Shown one piece after another: positions 25,974 to 35,760 of a DNA stretch of 64,000 nucleotides. A program made the position numbers and the translations under genes. The DNA comes from Streptomyces longispororuber (lineage in GTDB: Bacteria > Actinomycetota > Actinomycetes > Streptomycetales > Streptomycetaceae), in the NCBI RefSeq assembly GCF_014656095.1, contig NZ_BNBT01000009.1:1-64000 (forward strand), given 5' to 3'. The stretch's first letter is position 1. Every line of letters starts with the position of its first letter. Under the pieces are notes generated by a model. That model was not told the origin of the DNA. It did not search any database and was given only the letters and a program-made list of their open reading frames with translations.

Positions 25974-26381
25974 GGTACCGTGGCCGCTACGTAATGGCGA
26001 GTGACGGCACCGGCCGCAGCCAGTGAACCCAGGAACCGAACCGGGCGGTAACTGCCACGCGGGTACACACTGCTCAGTTTCCGACCACACAGATCGGAAT
26101 ACGAACAACCGGCCCCGCGCACCACCCGACTACGACCCCGTAGGCGTAGGAGGTATCCGACGCCGAGGAAATCCAGCCAATTTCATGCTCCCCGGACAGG
26201 ATGCCCCTGAGTTGTGCCCACGAGCCCACCGACGATCAAACCTGCAGGTCGGTGGCCCCGCGTACTCCATGATGCCGCACGAGCTGATCGTTTTCTTCAG
26301 GCAATGTTTATGCCCAAAGATGATGCGAATATTTAGACTGCTGACGCTCAACTCGGCGTGTACGAAGAGGGATTACCCACC
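25974..26381. other. Promoter region of the MmyB-type regulator
   Basis: No gene is supported. The 120 bases before 26381 are markedly AT-rich for this genome, which fits a promoter or recently acquired DNA. GAAGAGGGA just before the start at 26382 is the ribosome site. Confidence 0.4.
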
Positions 26382-27203
26382 ATGAACAAGACGGCGCTGC
26401 GCGCTCTGCTCCGCGAACGACGCGCCCTCATCGCCCCCGAATCGCACGGGTTCGTCCGCACCACGGGGCAGGGCAGACGCGCCCCGGGGCTCTCCCAGCA
26501 CCAGGTGGACCAGCTCCTGCACCGCACGCTCGGCACGTACCACCGCCTCGAGTCCGGCAACTACCCCAACCCCCCGACCGCCCTCCTGCGCGACGTGGCC
26601 CGCCTCTTCGGGCTGAACGAGCAGGAATGGGTGTCCTTGTGCCGCTATGCCCTGCTCCAGGACCCGCCCGGGCCGCTGCACCTGTCGTCCGGCAAGGAGG
26701 TGCCCGGCGTCTGGCGTGAGGCCGTCAACGGCATCTCGCACATCGCGTACGTCACGGACGCCTCCTGGGACATGCTCGTCTACAACGACGCCTGCGCCGC
26801 CGTCTTCCCCGACGGCGAGGTCCCGTCCAACATCATGCGCTGGATGGTCCTCAGCCCGGTGGCCCGCGAGATCCTCCTCGACTGGAGCACGGACTGGGCG
26901 CCCATGCTGCTGCCCCAGCTCCGCGGCGCCCTCGCCACCCGGCCGGAGGACGAAACGCTCCAGCAGATCGAGAAGGAGGTCCTCGCCGACCCCCTGGCCG
27001 CCCCGCTGTACGGCGCGGACAAGCCCTACCCCCACCCCGACGGCGACGAGCGCCCCCTGCTGCACGCCCAGAAGGGGCCGGGCTGGGTCACCATGTGCGC
27101 CGCCCAGCCGCTGACGGCGCCGGGCGCCCGCATGATGATCCTGGTGTTCCACCCCGGGCGGGAGCGCGTGCACCCGCGCGCCCCCATGCTCCGCTCCACC
27201 TGA
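26382..27203 (+). CDS. XRE-type regulator with MmyB ligand-binding domain
   Basis: A 273-residue regulator. The N-terminal helix-turn-helix is LSQHQVDQLLHRTLGTYHRL, followed by LRDVARLFGLNEQEW. The C-terminal MmyB-type (PAS-like, fatty-acid-binding in known members) domain contains WDMLVYNDACAAVF, NIMRWMVLSPVAREILLDW and LLPQLRGALA. ATG 26382 is preferred over the GTG at 26358 because the purine-rich ribosome site lies between them. It is immediately upstream of a type III polyketide synthase on the same strand and may regulate it. Confidence 0.88.
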   Translation: MNKTALRALLRERRALIAPESHGFVRTTGQGRRAPGLSQHQVDQLLHRTLGTYHRLESGNYPNPPTALLRDVARLFGLNEQEWVSLCRYALLQDPPGPLHLSSGKEVPGVWREAVNGISHIAYVTDASWDMLVYNDACAAVFPDGEVPSNIMRWMVLSPVAREILLDWSTDWAPMLLPQLRGALATRPEDETLQQIEKEVLADPLAAPLYGADKPYPHPDGDERPLLHAQKGPGWVTMCAAQPLTAPGARMMILVFHPGRERVHPRAPMLRST

Positions 27204-27389
27204 GGACGGCCCGCCCCCGGCCGCCCACGCTCCCCTTCACCCGCGGCACGACCACCGCGGGCCCCTCCGCTCACTCCTCGCGGCTCCCCCGGCCGAGCCG
27301 GAACCGCGACGACAGGACGCGCGTTCGACGTGGTGCAGTACGTTTCCTTATGCCCTCCACATCCGACTGCGCCTGGTGGGAGCCCCTCC

Positions 27390-28430
27390 GTGTCCGCATT
27401 TGTCCTCAGACCCCAGACTGTCGTCGGTGATCACAAGATCACCACCGCAGAGATCACCGACGACATACGTCGCCACCACGCCGGGCACCCCCGGCTGGGC
27501 GCGTTCCTGCGTGTCATCGGCAACTGCGGCGTCCAGACCCGCTACTTCACCCGCCCCCTCGACTCCCCCACCGTCTCCGGCACGGCCGACGTGCACGACC
27601 GGGCGACCGCGGCGTTCGAGGACGCCCTCGTCATGGCCGAGCGCGCCGCCACCGCCGCCCTCGCGTCGGCCGGTCTGACCGCGGCCGACATCGACGCCGT
27701 CGTGACCACCCACACCACCGGCTGGTCGGTCCCCAACCTCGACATCCACCTGATGGGACGCCTGGGGCTGCGCCCCACCGTGCGCCGCATCGCGCTGACC
27801 ACGCTGGCCTGCCCCGGTGGCACGCAGTCCCTGATCAGGGCCGCGGACCTGGTCGCCGCGCGGCCGGGCAGCAAGGTCCTGGTGGTGGCCGCGGAAGTCA
27901 TCTCCTCCGTCTACCACCACACCGACACCGGCATCGAGGCCATGATCTACAAGGCCCTGTTCGGGGACTCGGCGGGCGCCACCGTCGTCTCGGACGAGCC
28001 GCTGGGCCCGGGCCTCGCCATCGAGGACACGTACGAGTACGTGCTGCCGGACAGCATGGACCGCCAGCGCGGCCGGATCACGGCCGGCGGGTTCCACTTC
28101 GACTCCACGCGCAAGTCGCTCACCGCCGCGGACGACGTGCTGCCGCAGCTCCTGGAGTGGGTCGGTCCGGACGCGGCCGAGTTCGCGGTCATCCACCCGG
28201 GCAGCAAGCGCATCATCGCCGACACCGCGGCGGCCCTCGGCCTGGACACGGAGGACGCCCGGCACTCCACCGACACGCTCGCCCAGGAGGGCAACCTCGG
28301 CGGGGTGAGCATCCTGCGCGTCCTGGAGCGCACGCACACGACACCGCCCGCCGCCGGCGCCCGCGGCTACACCGTCGCGTTCGGCCCCGGCTTCACCACC
28401 GCCGCGCTCCGCTGCCGCTGGCACGCCTGA
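27390..28430 (+). CDS. Type III polyketide synthase / chalcone synthase-like enzyme
   Basis: A 346-residue thiolase-fold condensing enzyme. The type III catalytic triad is in place: Cys141 in LACPGGTQ, His269 in VIHPGSK and Asn302 in EGNLGG. HHAGHP, GVQTRYFTRPL near the N-terminus and FGPGFTTAALRCRW at the end match bacterial type III synthases. It lacks the CGAAGG-like Cys context of RppA, so the product (pyrone, alkylresorcinol or other) is not predictable. KASIII-like proteins are the nearest alternative. GTG 27390 follows GGTGGGAG. Location after an MmyB regulator suggests a small biosynthetic locus. Confidence 0.83.
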   Translation: MSAFVLRPQTVVGDHKITTAEITDDIRRHHAGHPRLGAFLRVIGNCGVQTRYFTRPLDSPTVSGTADVHDRATAAFEDALVMAERAATAALASAGLTAADIDAVVTTHTTGWSVPNLDIHLMGRLGLRPTVRRIALTTLACPGGTQSLIRAADLVAARPGSKVLVVAAEVISSVYHHTDTGIEAMIYKALFGDSAGATVVSDEPLGPGLAIEDTYEYVLPDSMDRQRGRITAGGFHFDSTRKSLTAADDVLPQLLEWVGPDAAEFAVIHPGSKRIIADTAAALGLDTEDARHSTDTLAQEGNLGGVSILRVLERTHTTPPAAGARGYTVAFGPGFTTAALRCRWHA

Positions 28431-28490
28431 GCCGCCCCCGCCCCGGGGAATTCGGTTGCCCGGGCCGCGGCCCCCTGCTGGAGTGACCGG

Positions 28491-29276
28491 ATGGATCACG
28501 TGGCGACGCTGCAGGCGTACGACGAGCAGATACGGCGGAACCTGGACCCCGACGGGCCCGGCGTCCGGGTCGAGCGGGTGGACGGCGTCGTCCGGCGCGT
28601 GGGCGGCTCCGCCCACGACTGGAACGCCGTGCTGTGGTCGGACCTCGACGCGGCCACCGCCGACGCGGCCGTGGCCGAGCAGGTGCGCTTCTTCACCGCG
28701 CTCGGGCGCGAGTTCGAGTGGAAGCTGTACTCCTACGACCGCCCGGCCGACCTGTCCGAGCGGCTCCTCGCGGCCGGGTTCACGCCCGAGCCGCCCGAGA
28801 CCGTGATGGTCGCGGAGGTGGACGCGCTGCCGCTGGACACCGCCCCGCCGGAGGGCATCGAGCTGGTGCCGGTGACGGACGCGGCCGGGGTGCGGCTGAT
28901 GGTCGCCGCCCACGACCGGGCCTTCGGCACGGACGGCTCGGCCCTCGGCCGGCAGGTGCTCGACCAGCTCACCACCGCGCCGGACACCCTCGCCGTGGTG
29001 GTCGCCCTGGCCGGTGACGAGCCGGTGAGCTCGGCGCGGATCGAGTTCCGGCCGGGCACGGACTTCGCGGGCCTGTGGGGCGGCGGCACGGCCGCGGAGT
29101 GGCGCGGTCGCGGCGTCTACCGCTCCCTGGTCGCCCACCGCGCCCGCCTCGCCGCCGCCCGCGGCGTGCGCCGGCTCCAGGTCGACGCCTCCGACCAGAG
29201 CCGCCCGATCCTGCGCCGCCTCGGCTTCGCCGAGCTGGCCACGACCACGCCGTACGTGTACCGGCCCGGCGCGTAG
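28491..29276 (+). CDS. GNAT family N-acetyltransferase
   Basis: A 261-residue acetyltransferase with an N-terminal half of unrecognised fold and a C-terminal GNAT domain. The acetyl-CoA segment is GGTAAEWRGRGVYRSLVAHR, and RPILRRLGFAELATTTPYVY forms the end of the fold. GGAG lies seven bases before ATG 28491. It follows the type III synthase by 60 bases on the same strand, so it could acylate the product, but this is only positional evidence. Confidence 0.85.
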   Translation: MDHVATLQAYDEQIRRNLDPDGPGVRVERVDGVVRRVGGSAHDWNAVLWSDLDAATADAAVAEQVRFFTALGREFEWKLYSYDRPADLSERLLAAGFTPEPPETVMVAEVDALPLDTAPPEGIELVPVTDAAGVRLMVAAHDRAFGTDGSALGRQVLDQLTTAPDTLAVVVALAGDEPVSSARIEFRPGTDFAGLWGGGTAAEWRGRGVYRSLVAHRARLAAARGVRRLQVDASDQSRPILRRLGFAELATTTPYVYRPGA

Positions 29277-29326
29277 GCCGGTACCGGGGGCGCGGGAGCG
29301 GCGGCCGGCGGTCGCGGGGGCGGTGG

Positions 29327-30448
29327 CTAGCTGTTGGCCGGCGACTCGTCCGGGAAGATCTTCGTGACGACCTTGCCGCTCCTGGTCAGATAGCCGTGCA
29401 GCATGCCCGGGCTGCTGTGCGGCGCGTCGAAGGCGCCGTCGGGCGTGAGGGCGATCACCCCGCCGTCCCCGCCGAGGCCGGGGAGCCGCTCGACGATCAC
29501 CTCGTACGCGGCCTTCGCCACGCCCACGCCCTTGAACTCCATCAGGCGCGCGATCGTGGAGGTGGCCGCGCCCCGGATGAACACCTCCCCGGCACCGGTG
29601 GCGCTCGCCGCGACCGTGCCGTTGTCGGCGTACGTGCCCGCGCCGACGAGCGGCGAGTCGCCGACGCGGCCCGGGAGCTTGTTGGTCAGGCCGCCGGTCG
29701 AGGTCGCCGCCGCCAGGTCGCGCCGCTTGTCGACGGCCACCGCGCCGACCGTGCCCTTGGACTGGGCGTCGGCGAGGGCGGCCGGGGACGCGGCGGCCCC
29801 CTTGTCGCCCTTCGCGGCCTTCTTGGCCGCCAGCAGGGCGTCCCAGCGGGCCTGCGTCCAGTAGTAGTCCTGGGTGACGGTCCGCAGGCCGTGCCGGGCG
29901 CCGAAGTCGTCGGCCCCCTCGCCCGCGAGCAGCACGTGCGGGGACTTGTCCATGACGGCCCGGGCGCCCTGAATGGGGTTGCGCAGGCTCTTCACGCCCG
30001 CGACGGCCCCGGCCCTCAGGTCCGAGCCGCGCATGATCGACGCGTCCAGCTCATGGCCCGCGTCGGCGGTGAACACGGCGCCCTTGCCCGCGTTGAACAG
30101 CGGGTCGTCCTCCAGCTCCATGACCGCCCGCTGGACGGCGTCCACGCTGGAGCCGCCCTTGTCGAGCACCTTCTGCCCGGCTCTGAGGGCCGCGGTGAGG
30201 CCGTCGCGGTACGCCTTCTCGCGCTCGGGGGTCGTCTTGTCCCGGTCGAGGGCGGTCCCTGCGCCGCCGTGCACGGCGAGCACCACGTCGCGGGCGTCGG
30301 GCTGGGCCTTGCCCGCGGGCCGGGCGGCGGCGGCGGTGCGGTGGTCCGGCGCGCGGTCCCCGCCCTCCGGCAGGGCGAGCGCGGTGGCGGTGACGGCGGC
30401 CGTGGCGGCGACAGCGGGAACCAGCCAGGTCAAGGGACGTATGCGCAT
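29327..30448 (-). CDS. Isoaspartyl peptidase/L-asparaginase (Ntn hydrolase), secreted
   Basis: A 373-residue plant-type asparaginase that self-cleaves to expose a catalytic Thr. Residues 1 to about 26 are a signal peptide. VVLAVHGGAG and GKGAVFTADAGHELDASIMR belong to the alpha subunit. KGTVGAVAVD marks the autocleavage site with Thr233 as the nucleophile. STGGLTNKLPGRVGDSPLVG and CATGHGE-like ASATGAGEVFIR form the beta subunit. The presence of a signal peptide makes it an extracellular variant. AAGGAG precedes ATG 30448. Confidence 0.92.
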   Translation of the reverse strand: MRIRPLTWLVPAVAATAAVTATALALPEGGDRAPDHRTAAAARPAGKAQPDARDVVLAVHGGAGTALDRDKTTPEREKAYRDGLTAALRAGQKVLDKGGSSVDAVQRAVMELEDDPLFNAGKGAVFTADAGHELDASIMRGSDLRAGAVAGVKSLRNPIQGARAVMDKSPHVLLAGEGADDFGARHGLRTVTQDYYWTQARWDALLAAKKAAKGDKGAAASPAALADAQSKGTVGAVAVDKRRDLAAATSTGGLTNKLPGRVGDSPLVGAGTYADNGTVAASATGAGEVFIRGAATSTIARLMEFKGVGVAKAAYEVIVERLPGLGGDGGVIALTPDGAFDAPHSSPGMLHGYLTRSGKVVTKIFPDESPANS

Positions 30449-30691
30449 GGGCACTCCTTGGCAGGACGGCGACGGGGCCACCGTACGGGCATGCACATGA
30501 CGCCAACAGAGGGCGTGGGCGGCGGGGTCCACCCACCCCGCCGCCCACGCCCTCGTACGCGGACACCTACCGGCACCTACCGGCCGGCCCCGCGGACACA
30601 CCTCACCGGCACGGCTCACGACGCGGCCCGCTCACCGGCGCGACACGCTCGGTACTGCTCCCGGCGCGGCGTACGCACCGGCGCGGCACAC

Positions 30692-31918
30692 TCAGCGGAT
30701 CGGCAGCCCCGACAGGGTCCGCGCGATCACCAGGCGCTGGATCTCGCTCGTGCCCTCGAAGATCGTGTAGATGGCGGCGTCGCGGTGCATGCGCTCCACC
30801 GGGTACTCGCGCGTGTAGCCGTTGCCGCCGAGGATCTGTATCGCCTGGGCGGTGACCTTCTTGGCGGTCTCGCTGGCGAACAGCTTCGACATGGAGCCCT
30901 CGGCGTTCTCGAACTTCCTGCCCGTGACCGCCATCCATGAGGCCCGCCACACCAGCAGCCGCGCCGCGTCGATCTGGGTGCGCATGTCCGCGAGCTGGAA
31001 CGCCACGCCCTGGTTGTCGATGATCGGGCGGCCGAACTGCTCGCGCGTCCTGGCGTACTCCAGCGCCTCCTCGTACGCGGCACGGGCCGTGCCCACCGCC
31101 ATCGCGCCGACGGCCGGGCGGGAGGCCTCGAAGGTCGCCATGGCCGCGTTCTTCACGCGCTCGCCGCCCTTCGCGGCCCGCTCCCGCGCGCGGGCGAGCC
31201 GCTCGTCCAGCTTCTCCTTGCCGCCGAGCAGGCAGGAGCCGGGGACGCGTACGTCCTCCAGGACGACCTCGGCGGTGTGCGAGGCGCGGATGCCGTGCTT
31301 CTTGAACTTCTGGCCCTGGGACAGGCCCGGCGTGCCCGGCGGCACGATGAAGGAGGCGTGGCCCTTGGAGCCGAGCCCGGGGTCGACGACGGCGACGACG
31401 ACGTGGACGCCCGCGATGCCGCCGTTGGTCGCCCAGGTCTTGGTGCCGTTGAGGACCCACTCGTCCTTGGCCTCGTCGTAGACGGCGCGGGTGCGCATGG
31501 AGGCGACGTCGGAGCCCGCGTCCGGCTCGGAGGAGCAGAAGGCGGCGACCTTCACGTCGTTCACGTCGCCGTACATCTGCGGGATCCAGGTGCCGATCTG
31601 CTCCTCGGTGCCGTTGGCGAGGACGCCCACGGCGGCCAGGCCGGTGCCGACGATGGACAGGGCGATGCCCGCGTCCCCCCAGAACAGCTCCTCCATGGCC
31701 ATGGGGATGCCGAGCCCGGTGGGGTCGAAGTACTGCTGGGCGTAGAAGTCGAGGGAGTAGATCCCGACCTTCGCGGCCTCCTGGATGACCGGCCAGGGCG
31801 TCTCCTCACGCTCGTCCCACTCGGCGGCCGCGGGGCGGATCACGTCGGCGGCGAACCCGTGGAGCCAGTCCCGGACCTCCTTCTGTTCGTCGTTGAGCTC
31901 CATGGTGAACTCGGCCAT
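30692..31918 (-). CDS. Acyl-CoA dehydrogenase
   Basis: A 408-residue FAD enzyme oxidising acyl-CoA esters to 2-enoyl-Co[21 protein letters not shown] and [16 protein letters not shown] form the FAD/substrate region. [20 protein letters not shown] and [20 protein letters not shown] match the C-terminal helical domain. [17 protein letters not shown] carries the conserved Glu context. The divergent TetR gene with shared operators indicates lipid-responsive control. Confidence 0.94.
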   Translation of the reverse strand: MAEFTMELNDEQKEVRDWLHGFAADVIRPAAAEWDEREETPWPVIQEAAKVGIYSLDFYAQQYFDPTGLGIPMAMEELFWGDAGIALSIVGTGLAAVGVLANGTEEQIGTWIPQMYGDVNDVKVAAFCSSEPDAGSDVASMRTRAVYDEAKDEWVLNGTKTWATNGGIAGVHVVVAVVDPGLGSKGHASFIVPPGTPGLSQGQKFKKHGIRASHTAEVVLEDVRVPGSCLLGGKEKLDERLARARERAAKGGERVKNAAMATFEASRPAVGAMAVGTARAAYEEALEYARTREQFGRPIIDNQGVAFQLADMRTQIDAARLLVWRASWMAVTGRKFENAEGSMSKLFASETAKKVTAQAIQILGGNGYTREYPVERMHRDAAIYTIFEGTSEIQRLVIARTLSGLPIR

Positions 31919-31946
31919 GACCCCTCCAGGCTGCGGACCCGCGGTG

Positions 31947-31984
31947 CGTTACTTTCGGTAACGGGAGTGTGTTACCGGCCGGTA
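31947..31984. promoter_or_regulatory. Two operator dyads between acyl-CoA dehydrogenase and TetR genes
   Basis: CGTTAC-TTTCG-GTAACG at 31947-31963 and the perfect palindrome TACCGGCCGGTA at 31973-31984 share the GTTAC half-site. They lie in the 173-base divergent gap. Confidence 0.7.
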
Positions 31985-32091
31985 GCGTGTGTCAACTCCC
32001 GGCAGCACGTTCGATGCGACCGCTCCACGGGCACCCGCGGGTGTTACGTTGCGCGTTGCGTCAGGAATCGCACGGGCGGAGAGAACACCTC

Positions 32092-32745
32092 ATGGAGATC
32101 ACGCAGCGGACCGATCAGCAGCGGTCCGCCGAGCAACGACGGCACGAACTCCTTGAGGCGGCCGACCGCGTCGTCCTCCGTGACGGGCCCGGGGCCTCGA
32201 TGAACGCCATCGCGGCCGAGGCGGGCATCACCAAGCCGATCCTGTACCGGCACTTCGGCGACAAGGGCGGGCTGTACGCCGCCCTCGCCAAGCGGCACAC
32301 GGATGCGCTGCTCGCCTCGCTGCGCGCGGCCCTGGACGCCCCCGCCGAGCGCAGGGAGCGCGTGGAGTCCACCCTCGACACCTACCTCGCGGCCATCGAG
32401 GCCCGGCCGCAGGTCTACCGCTTCCTCATGCATCCGTCCGAAGCGGCCTCCTCCGGCGAGAGCGGCGGCGAGGGCTTCGACGTGGGTCTGCACTCCGCCC
32501 CCCTGCTGCGGCGCCTGGGCGAGGAGCTGGCCGAGGTCATCGAGGAGCGGGTCGACCTCGGCCCGCAGAGCGCGGAGCTGGCCCGCGTCTGGGGCCACGG
32601 CATCGTCGGCATGATGCACGCGGCGGGCGACTGGTGGCTCGGCGAACGCCCCTGCCCCCGCGCCCAGTTGGTCAGCAGCCTGGCGGACCTCCTCTGGGGC
32701 CGCCTGGCAGCAGCAGGCAACCGCGCAGGCGGCCCGGGCTTCTGA
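32092..32745 (+). CDS. TetR family regulator of acyl-CoA metabolism
   Basis: A 217-residue TetR protein. LLEAADRVVLRDGPGASMNA and AEAGITKPILYRHFGDKGGL form the DNA-binding helices. The C-terminal part, with YRFLMHP and HGIVGMMHAAGDWWLGE, matches TetR regulators next to fatty-acid genes. ATG 32092 has GGAGAG upstream. It likely represses the divergent acyl-CoA dehydrogenase gene. Confidence 0.9.
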   Translation: MEITQRTDQQRSAEQRRHELLEAADRVVLRDGPGASMNAIAAEAGITKPILYRHFGDKGGLYAALAKRHTDALLASLRAALDAPAERRERVESTLDTYLAAIEARPQVYRFLMHPSEAASSGESGGEGFDVGLHSAPLLRRLGEELAEVIEERVDLGPQSAELARVWGHGIVGMMHAAGDWWLGERPCPRAQLVSSLADLLWGRLAAAGNRAGGPGF

Positions 32746-32773
32746 CCCCGGGACCCGGGACAGGGGTATCAGC

Positions 32774-32963
32774 CCGTCCGGCACACGAGCATCAGAGCGC
32801 GGCCACGGACGGTTTCAGCCCGTCCGGCGTTTGAGGACGAGGCGCGAAGCGCCAAAAAAGGGGGGAAAGGGGCACAGCCCCATCTGAAACCCCACCGGCG
32901 CCGAGCCGAAAAAAGGGGCACCGGCGCCGAGCCGAGAAGGGGGCCACCGGGGCGAAGCCCCGG
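32774..32963. repeat. Composite intergenic repeat and terminators between tetR and def
   Basis: TCAGCCCGTCCGGC occurs at about 32770 and again near 32816, where it continues as GTTTGAGGACGAGGCGCG, a sequence frequently dispersed in Streptomyces intergenic regions. A 17-bp block (CACCGGCGCCGAGCCGA) is then repeated twice, about 26 bp apart. ACCGGGGC-GAA-GCCCCGGT near 32948-32966 is a strong hairpin at the end of def. Confidence 0.75.
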
Positions 32964-33500
32964 TCAGCTCCAGGGGGCCCGCGCCACCTGGCGCAGGAGG
33001 CGCCGCCGCCGCCACCCGGCGACGCGATCGACGTACACCCCACCGGCAAGGTGATCGCACTCGTGCTGAAGGCACCGAGCGAAGAACCCCGTCCCATGCA
33101 CCCGCACGGCCTCCCCGCTCACCGTCACCCCCTCGACCACCGCGTGGTCGAACCGCGGCGTCGCCGCCTCCAGGCCCGGCAGCGAGAGGCAGCCCTCGGG
33201 CCCGCGCACGGTCACGCCGTCCAGCTCCACCACCCGCGGGTTCACCACGTGCCCGAGATGGCGCGTGTCCTCGTCGTCCGGGCAGTCGTACACGAACACC
33301 CGCAGGCCCACGCCGACCTGGTTGGCGGCGAGGCCCACGCCCCGCGCGGCGTACATCGTGGCGAACATGTCCTCGACGAGCGCGGCGAGTTCGGGCCCGA
33401 AGTCCGTCACCTCCGCGCAGGGGGTCTCGAGCACGGGGTCGCCGAGCAGGGTGAGGGGTCGTACGCGCCCTGAGGCGCCCGGGATCGTGCCGTGTCGCAT
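32964..33500 (-). CDS. def: Peptide deformylase
   Basis: A 178-residue metalloenzyme removing the N-formyl group from nascent proteins. All three motifs are visible: GVGLAANQVG, EGCLSLPG with the metal Cys, and QHECDHLAG with the two metal His residues. The C-terminus is short and basic. ATG 33500 begins MRHGTIPGASGRVRPL, a normal actinobacterial N-terminus. It is divergent from murT. Confidence 0.95.
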   Translation of the reverse strand: MRHGTIPGASGRVRPLTLLGDPVLETPCAEVTDFGPELAALVEDMFATMYAARGVGLAANQVGVGLRVFVYDCPDDEDTRHLGHVVNPRVVELDGVTVRGPEGCLSLPGLEAATPRFDHAVVEGVTVSGEAVRVHGTGFFARCLQHECDHLAGGVYVDRVAGWRRRRLLRQVARAPWS

Positions 33501-33637
33501 GGCGGTCAGGGTACGGTCCCTGGGAGGGCCGCGGTCCCAGGTGGTGGTGCGATTCGGGCTTGTCAGTCGATCTCGATAGGCTGGGCCGACACGATGCCGG
33601 GCAGGCGCGGCGCCGTACGCAAGGAGGACCCAGAACG

Positions 33638-34885
33638 ATGGCAGGACACCCTGGCAGCTCAGAGTCGCTGTCGGCGCGGGCCAAGCTGGCCGTGACGGCG
33701 GGCAAGGCGGCCGCGGCGGTGTCGCGCGCGGCCGGCCGCGGCAGCGGTTCGGTGATCGGCGGCAAGGTCGCGCTCAGACTCGACCCGGAGCTCCTCGGCC
33801 GGCTCGCGGGCCACCTGGACGTGGTCCTGGTCTCGGCCACGAACGGCAAGACCACCACCACGCGTCTGATCGCCGAGGCCCTGCGCGCCAGCGGCCCCGT
33901 CGTGTCGAACGCGCTCGGCGCGAACATGCCGGCGGGCATCACCTCCGCGCTCGCGGGCGGCTCGGACGCCAAGTTCGGCGTGATCGAGGTCGACGAGAAG
34001 TACCTGGCGGGCGTGGCCCGCGACGTCGACCCGAAGGCGATCGCCCTGCTCAACCTCTCGCGCGACCAGCTCGACCGCGCCGCCGAGACCCGCATGCTCG
34101 CCGAGAAGTGGCGCGAGGGCCTCGCGGGCAGCAAGGCCGTCATCATCGCCAACGCCGACGACCCGCTGGTGGTCTGGGCGGCCTCCTCCTCGCCGAACGT
34201 GGTGTGGGTGGCCGCGGGCCAGGCCTGGAAGGACGACGCCTGGTCGTGCCCGGCCTGCGGCGGCGTCATGCAGCGCCCCGGTGACGACTGGTACTGCGGC
34301 GAGTGCGGCTTCCGCCGCCCGACGCCGAGCTGGGCCCTCTCCGGCGACCACGTCCTCGACCCGCACGGCTCGGCCTGGCCCATCCACCTCCAGCTCCCCG
34401 GCCGGGCGAACAAGGCCAACGCCACCTCGTCGGCCGCCGTCGCCGCCGTCTTCGGCGTGCCCCCGCAGGTCGCCCTGGAGCGGATGTATCAGGTCCAGGC
34501 GGTCGCCGGCCGTTACGACGTCGTCCAGTTCCAGGGCCGTGACCTGCGGCTGCTGCTCGCCAAGAACCCAGCGGGCTGGCTCGAAACGTTTTCGCTGATC
34601 GACCCGCCGCCCACGCCGGTGATCCTCTCGGTGAACGCCCGCGGCGCCGACGGCACCGACACCTCCTGGCTGTGGGACGTCGACTACACCCGCCTCGCCG
34701 GTCACCCGATCTTCGTGCTCGGCGACCGCAAGCTGGACCTCGCCGTCCGCCTGGAGGTCGCGGGCCTGGACTTCCGCGTCTGCGAGACCCTCGACGAGGC
34801 GGCGCAGATGGCCCCGCCCGGCCGCATCGAGACCATCGCGAACTACACCGCCTTCCAGGACCTGCGCCGCCGCGTCGGCAACTGA
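33638..34885 (+). CDS. murT: Lipid II isoglutaminyl synthase subunit MurT
   Basis: A 415-residue Mur-ligase-like subunit. With GatD it amidates the D-Glu of lipid II to D-isoglutamine. VSATNGKTTTTRLIAEAL is the ATP loop. The inserted zinc ribbon typical of MurT is present, with Cys204, Cys207, Cys220 and Cys223 in CPACGG and CGECG. The DUF1727 C-terminal domain contains RIETIANYTAFQDLR. AAGGAGG at 33621-33627 precedes ATG 33638. gatD starts 44 bases after the stop, and the two form an operon. Confidence 0.95.
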   Translation: MAGHPGSSESLSARAKLAVTAGKAAAAVSRAAGRGSGSVIGGKVALRLDPELLGRLAGHLDVVLVSATNGKTTTTRLIAEALRASGPVVSNALGANMPAGITSALAGGSDAKFGVIEVDEKYLAGVARDVDPKAIALLNLSRDQLDRAAETRMLAEKWREGLAGSKAVIIANADDPLVVWAASSSPNVVWVAAGQAWKDDAWSCPACGGVMQRPGDDWYCGECGFRRPTPSWALSGDHVLDPHGSAWPIHLQLPGRANKANATSSAAVAAVFGVPPQVALERMYQVQAVAGRYDVVQFQGRDLRLLLAKNPAGWLETFSLIDPPPTPVILSVNARGADGTDTSWLWDVDYTRLAGHPIFVLGDRKLDLAVRLEVAGLDFRVCETLDEAAQMAPPGRIETIANYTAFQDLRRRVGN

Positions 34886-34929
34886 CCGCGCCCCGACCGC
34901 CACTGAGGGACCAGAGGGACCAATTGAGC

Positions 34930-35658
34930 ATGAGCGACAACAGCCTGCGTCTGGTGTGGGTCTACCCGGACCTGCTGTCCACGTACGGTGACCAGGGCAA
35001 CGCCCTCGTCGTGGAGCGCCGCGCCCGCCAGCGCGGCCTCCAGGTCGAGCGCTACGACGTCCGCAGCGACCAGCCGGTGCCCACCTCCGGCGACATCTAC
35101 CTGATCGGCGGCGGCGAGGACCGGCCGCAGCGGCTCGCGGCCGAGCGCCTGCGCCGCGACGGCGGCCTCCAGCGCGCCGTCGGCAACGGCGCGATCGTCT
35201 TCTCGGTCTGCGCCGGCTACCAGATCCTGGGCAACGAGTTCATCAACGACCTCGGCCAGCGCGAGCCCGGCCTCGGCCTGCTCGACGTGGTCTCCACCCG
35301 GGGCGAGGGCGCCCGCTGCGTCGGCGACGTCCTCGCGGACATCGACCCGCAGCTCGGCCTGCCCGAGCTCACCGGCTTCGAGAACCACCAGGGCGTCACG
35401 CACGTCGGCCCCGCCGCCCGCCCGTTCGCCCGGGTCCGCCTCGGCAACGGCAACGGCACCGGGGACGGCACCGAGGGCGCGTACAACGGCACGGTCTTCG
35501 GCACGTACATGCACGGCCCGGTGCTCGCCCGCAACCCCCTCATCGCCGACCTGCTGCTCAAGCTGGCCCTCGACGTGAACGCGCTGCCGCCCACCGACGA
35601 CCGGTGGTACGACGCGCTGCGCGCGGAGCGGGTGGCTGCCGCCCAGCAGCCGGCGTAG
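34930..35658 (+). CDS. gatD: Lipid II isoglutaminyl synthase glutaminase subunit GatD
   Basis: A 242-residue class I glutamine amidotransferase supplying ammonia to MurT. VWVYPDLLSTYGDQGNALVV starts the protein, VFSVCAGYQ holds the nucleophile Cys94, and TYMHGPVLARNP holds the catalytic His195. ATG 34930 is taken; the TTG six bases upstream is an alternative. Encoded directly after murT with a strong terminator downstream. Confidence 0.95.
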   Translation: MSDNSLRLVWVYPDLLSTYGDQGNALVVERRARQRGLQVERYDVRSDQPVPTSGDIYLIGGGEDRPQRLAAERLRRDGGLQRAVGNGAIVFSVCAGYQILGNEFINDLGQREPGLGLLDVVSTRGEGARCVGDVLADIDPQLGLPELTGFENHQGVTHVGPAARPFARVRLGNGNGTGDGTEGAYNGTVFGTYMHGPVLARNPLIADLLLKLALDVNALPPTDDRWYDALRAERVAAAQQPA

Positions 35659-35719
35659 CCCCCGGCGGGGCGCGCCCTCCCGGCGAGGGAGCCGCCTTTT
35701 CCGCGCCGCGCGCTTGTCC

Positions 35720-35760
35720 CCGAACGCCGGACGGGCCGGCCATGCCCGTCCGGCGTTCGG
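35720..35760. terminator. Perfect 17-bp hairpin after gatD
   Basis: Arms 35720-35736 and 35744-35760 are fully complementary with a 7-base loop. Confidence 0.85.
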
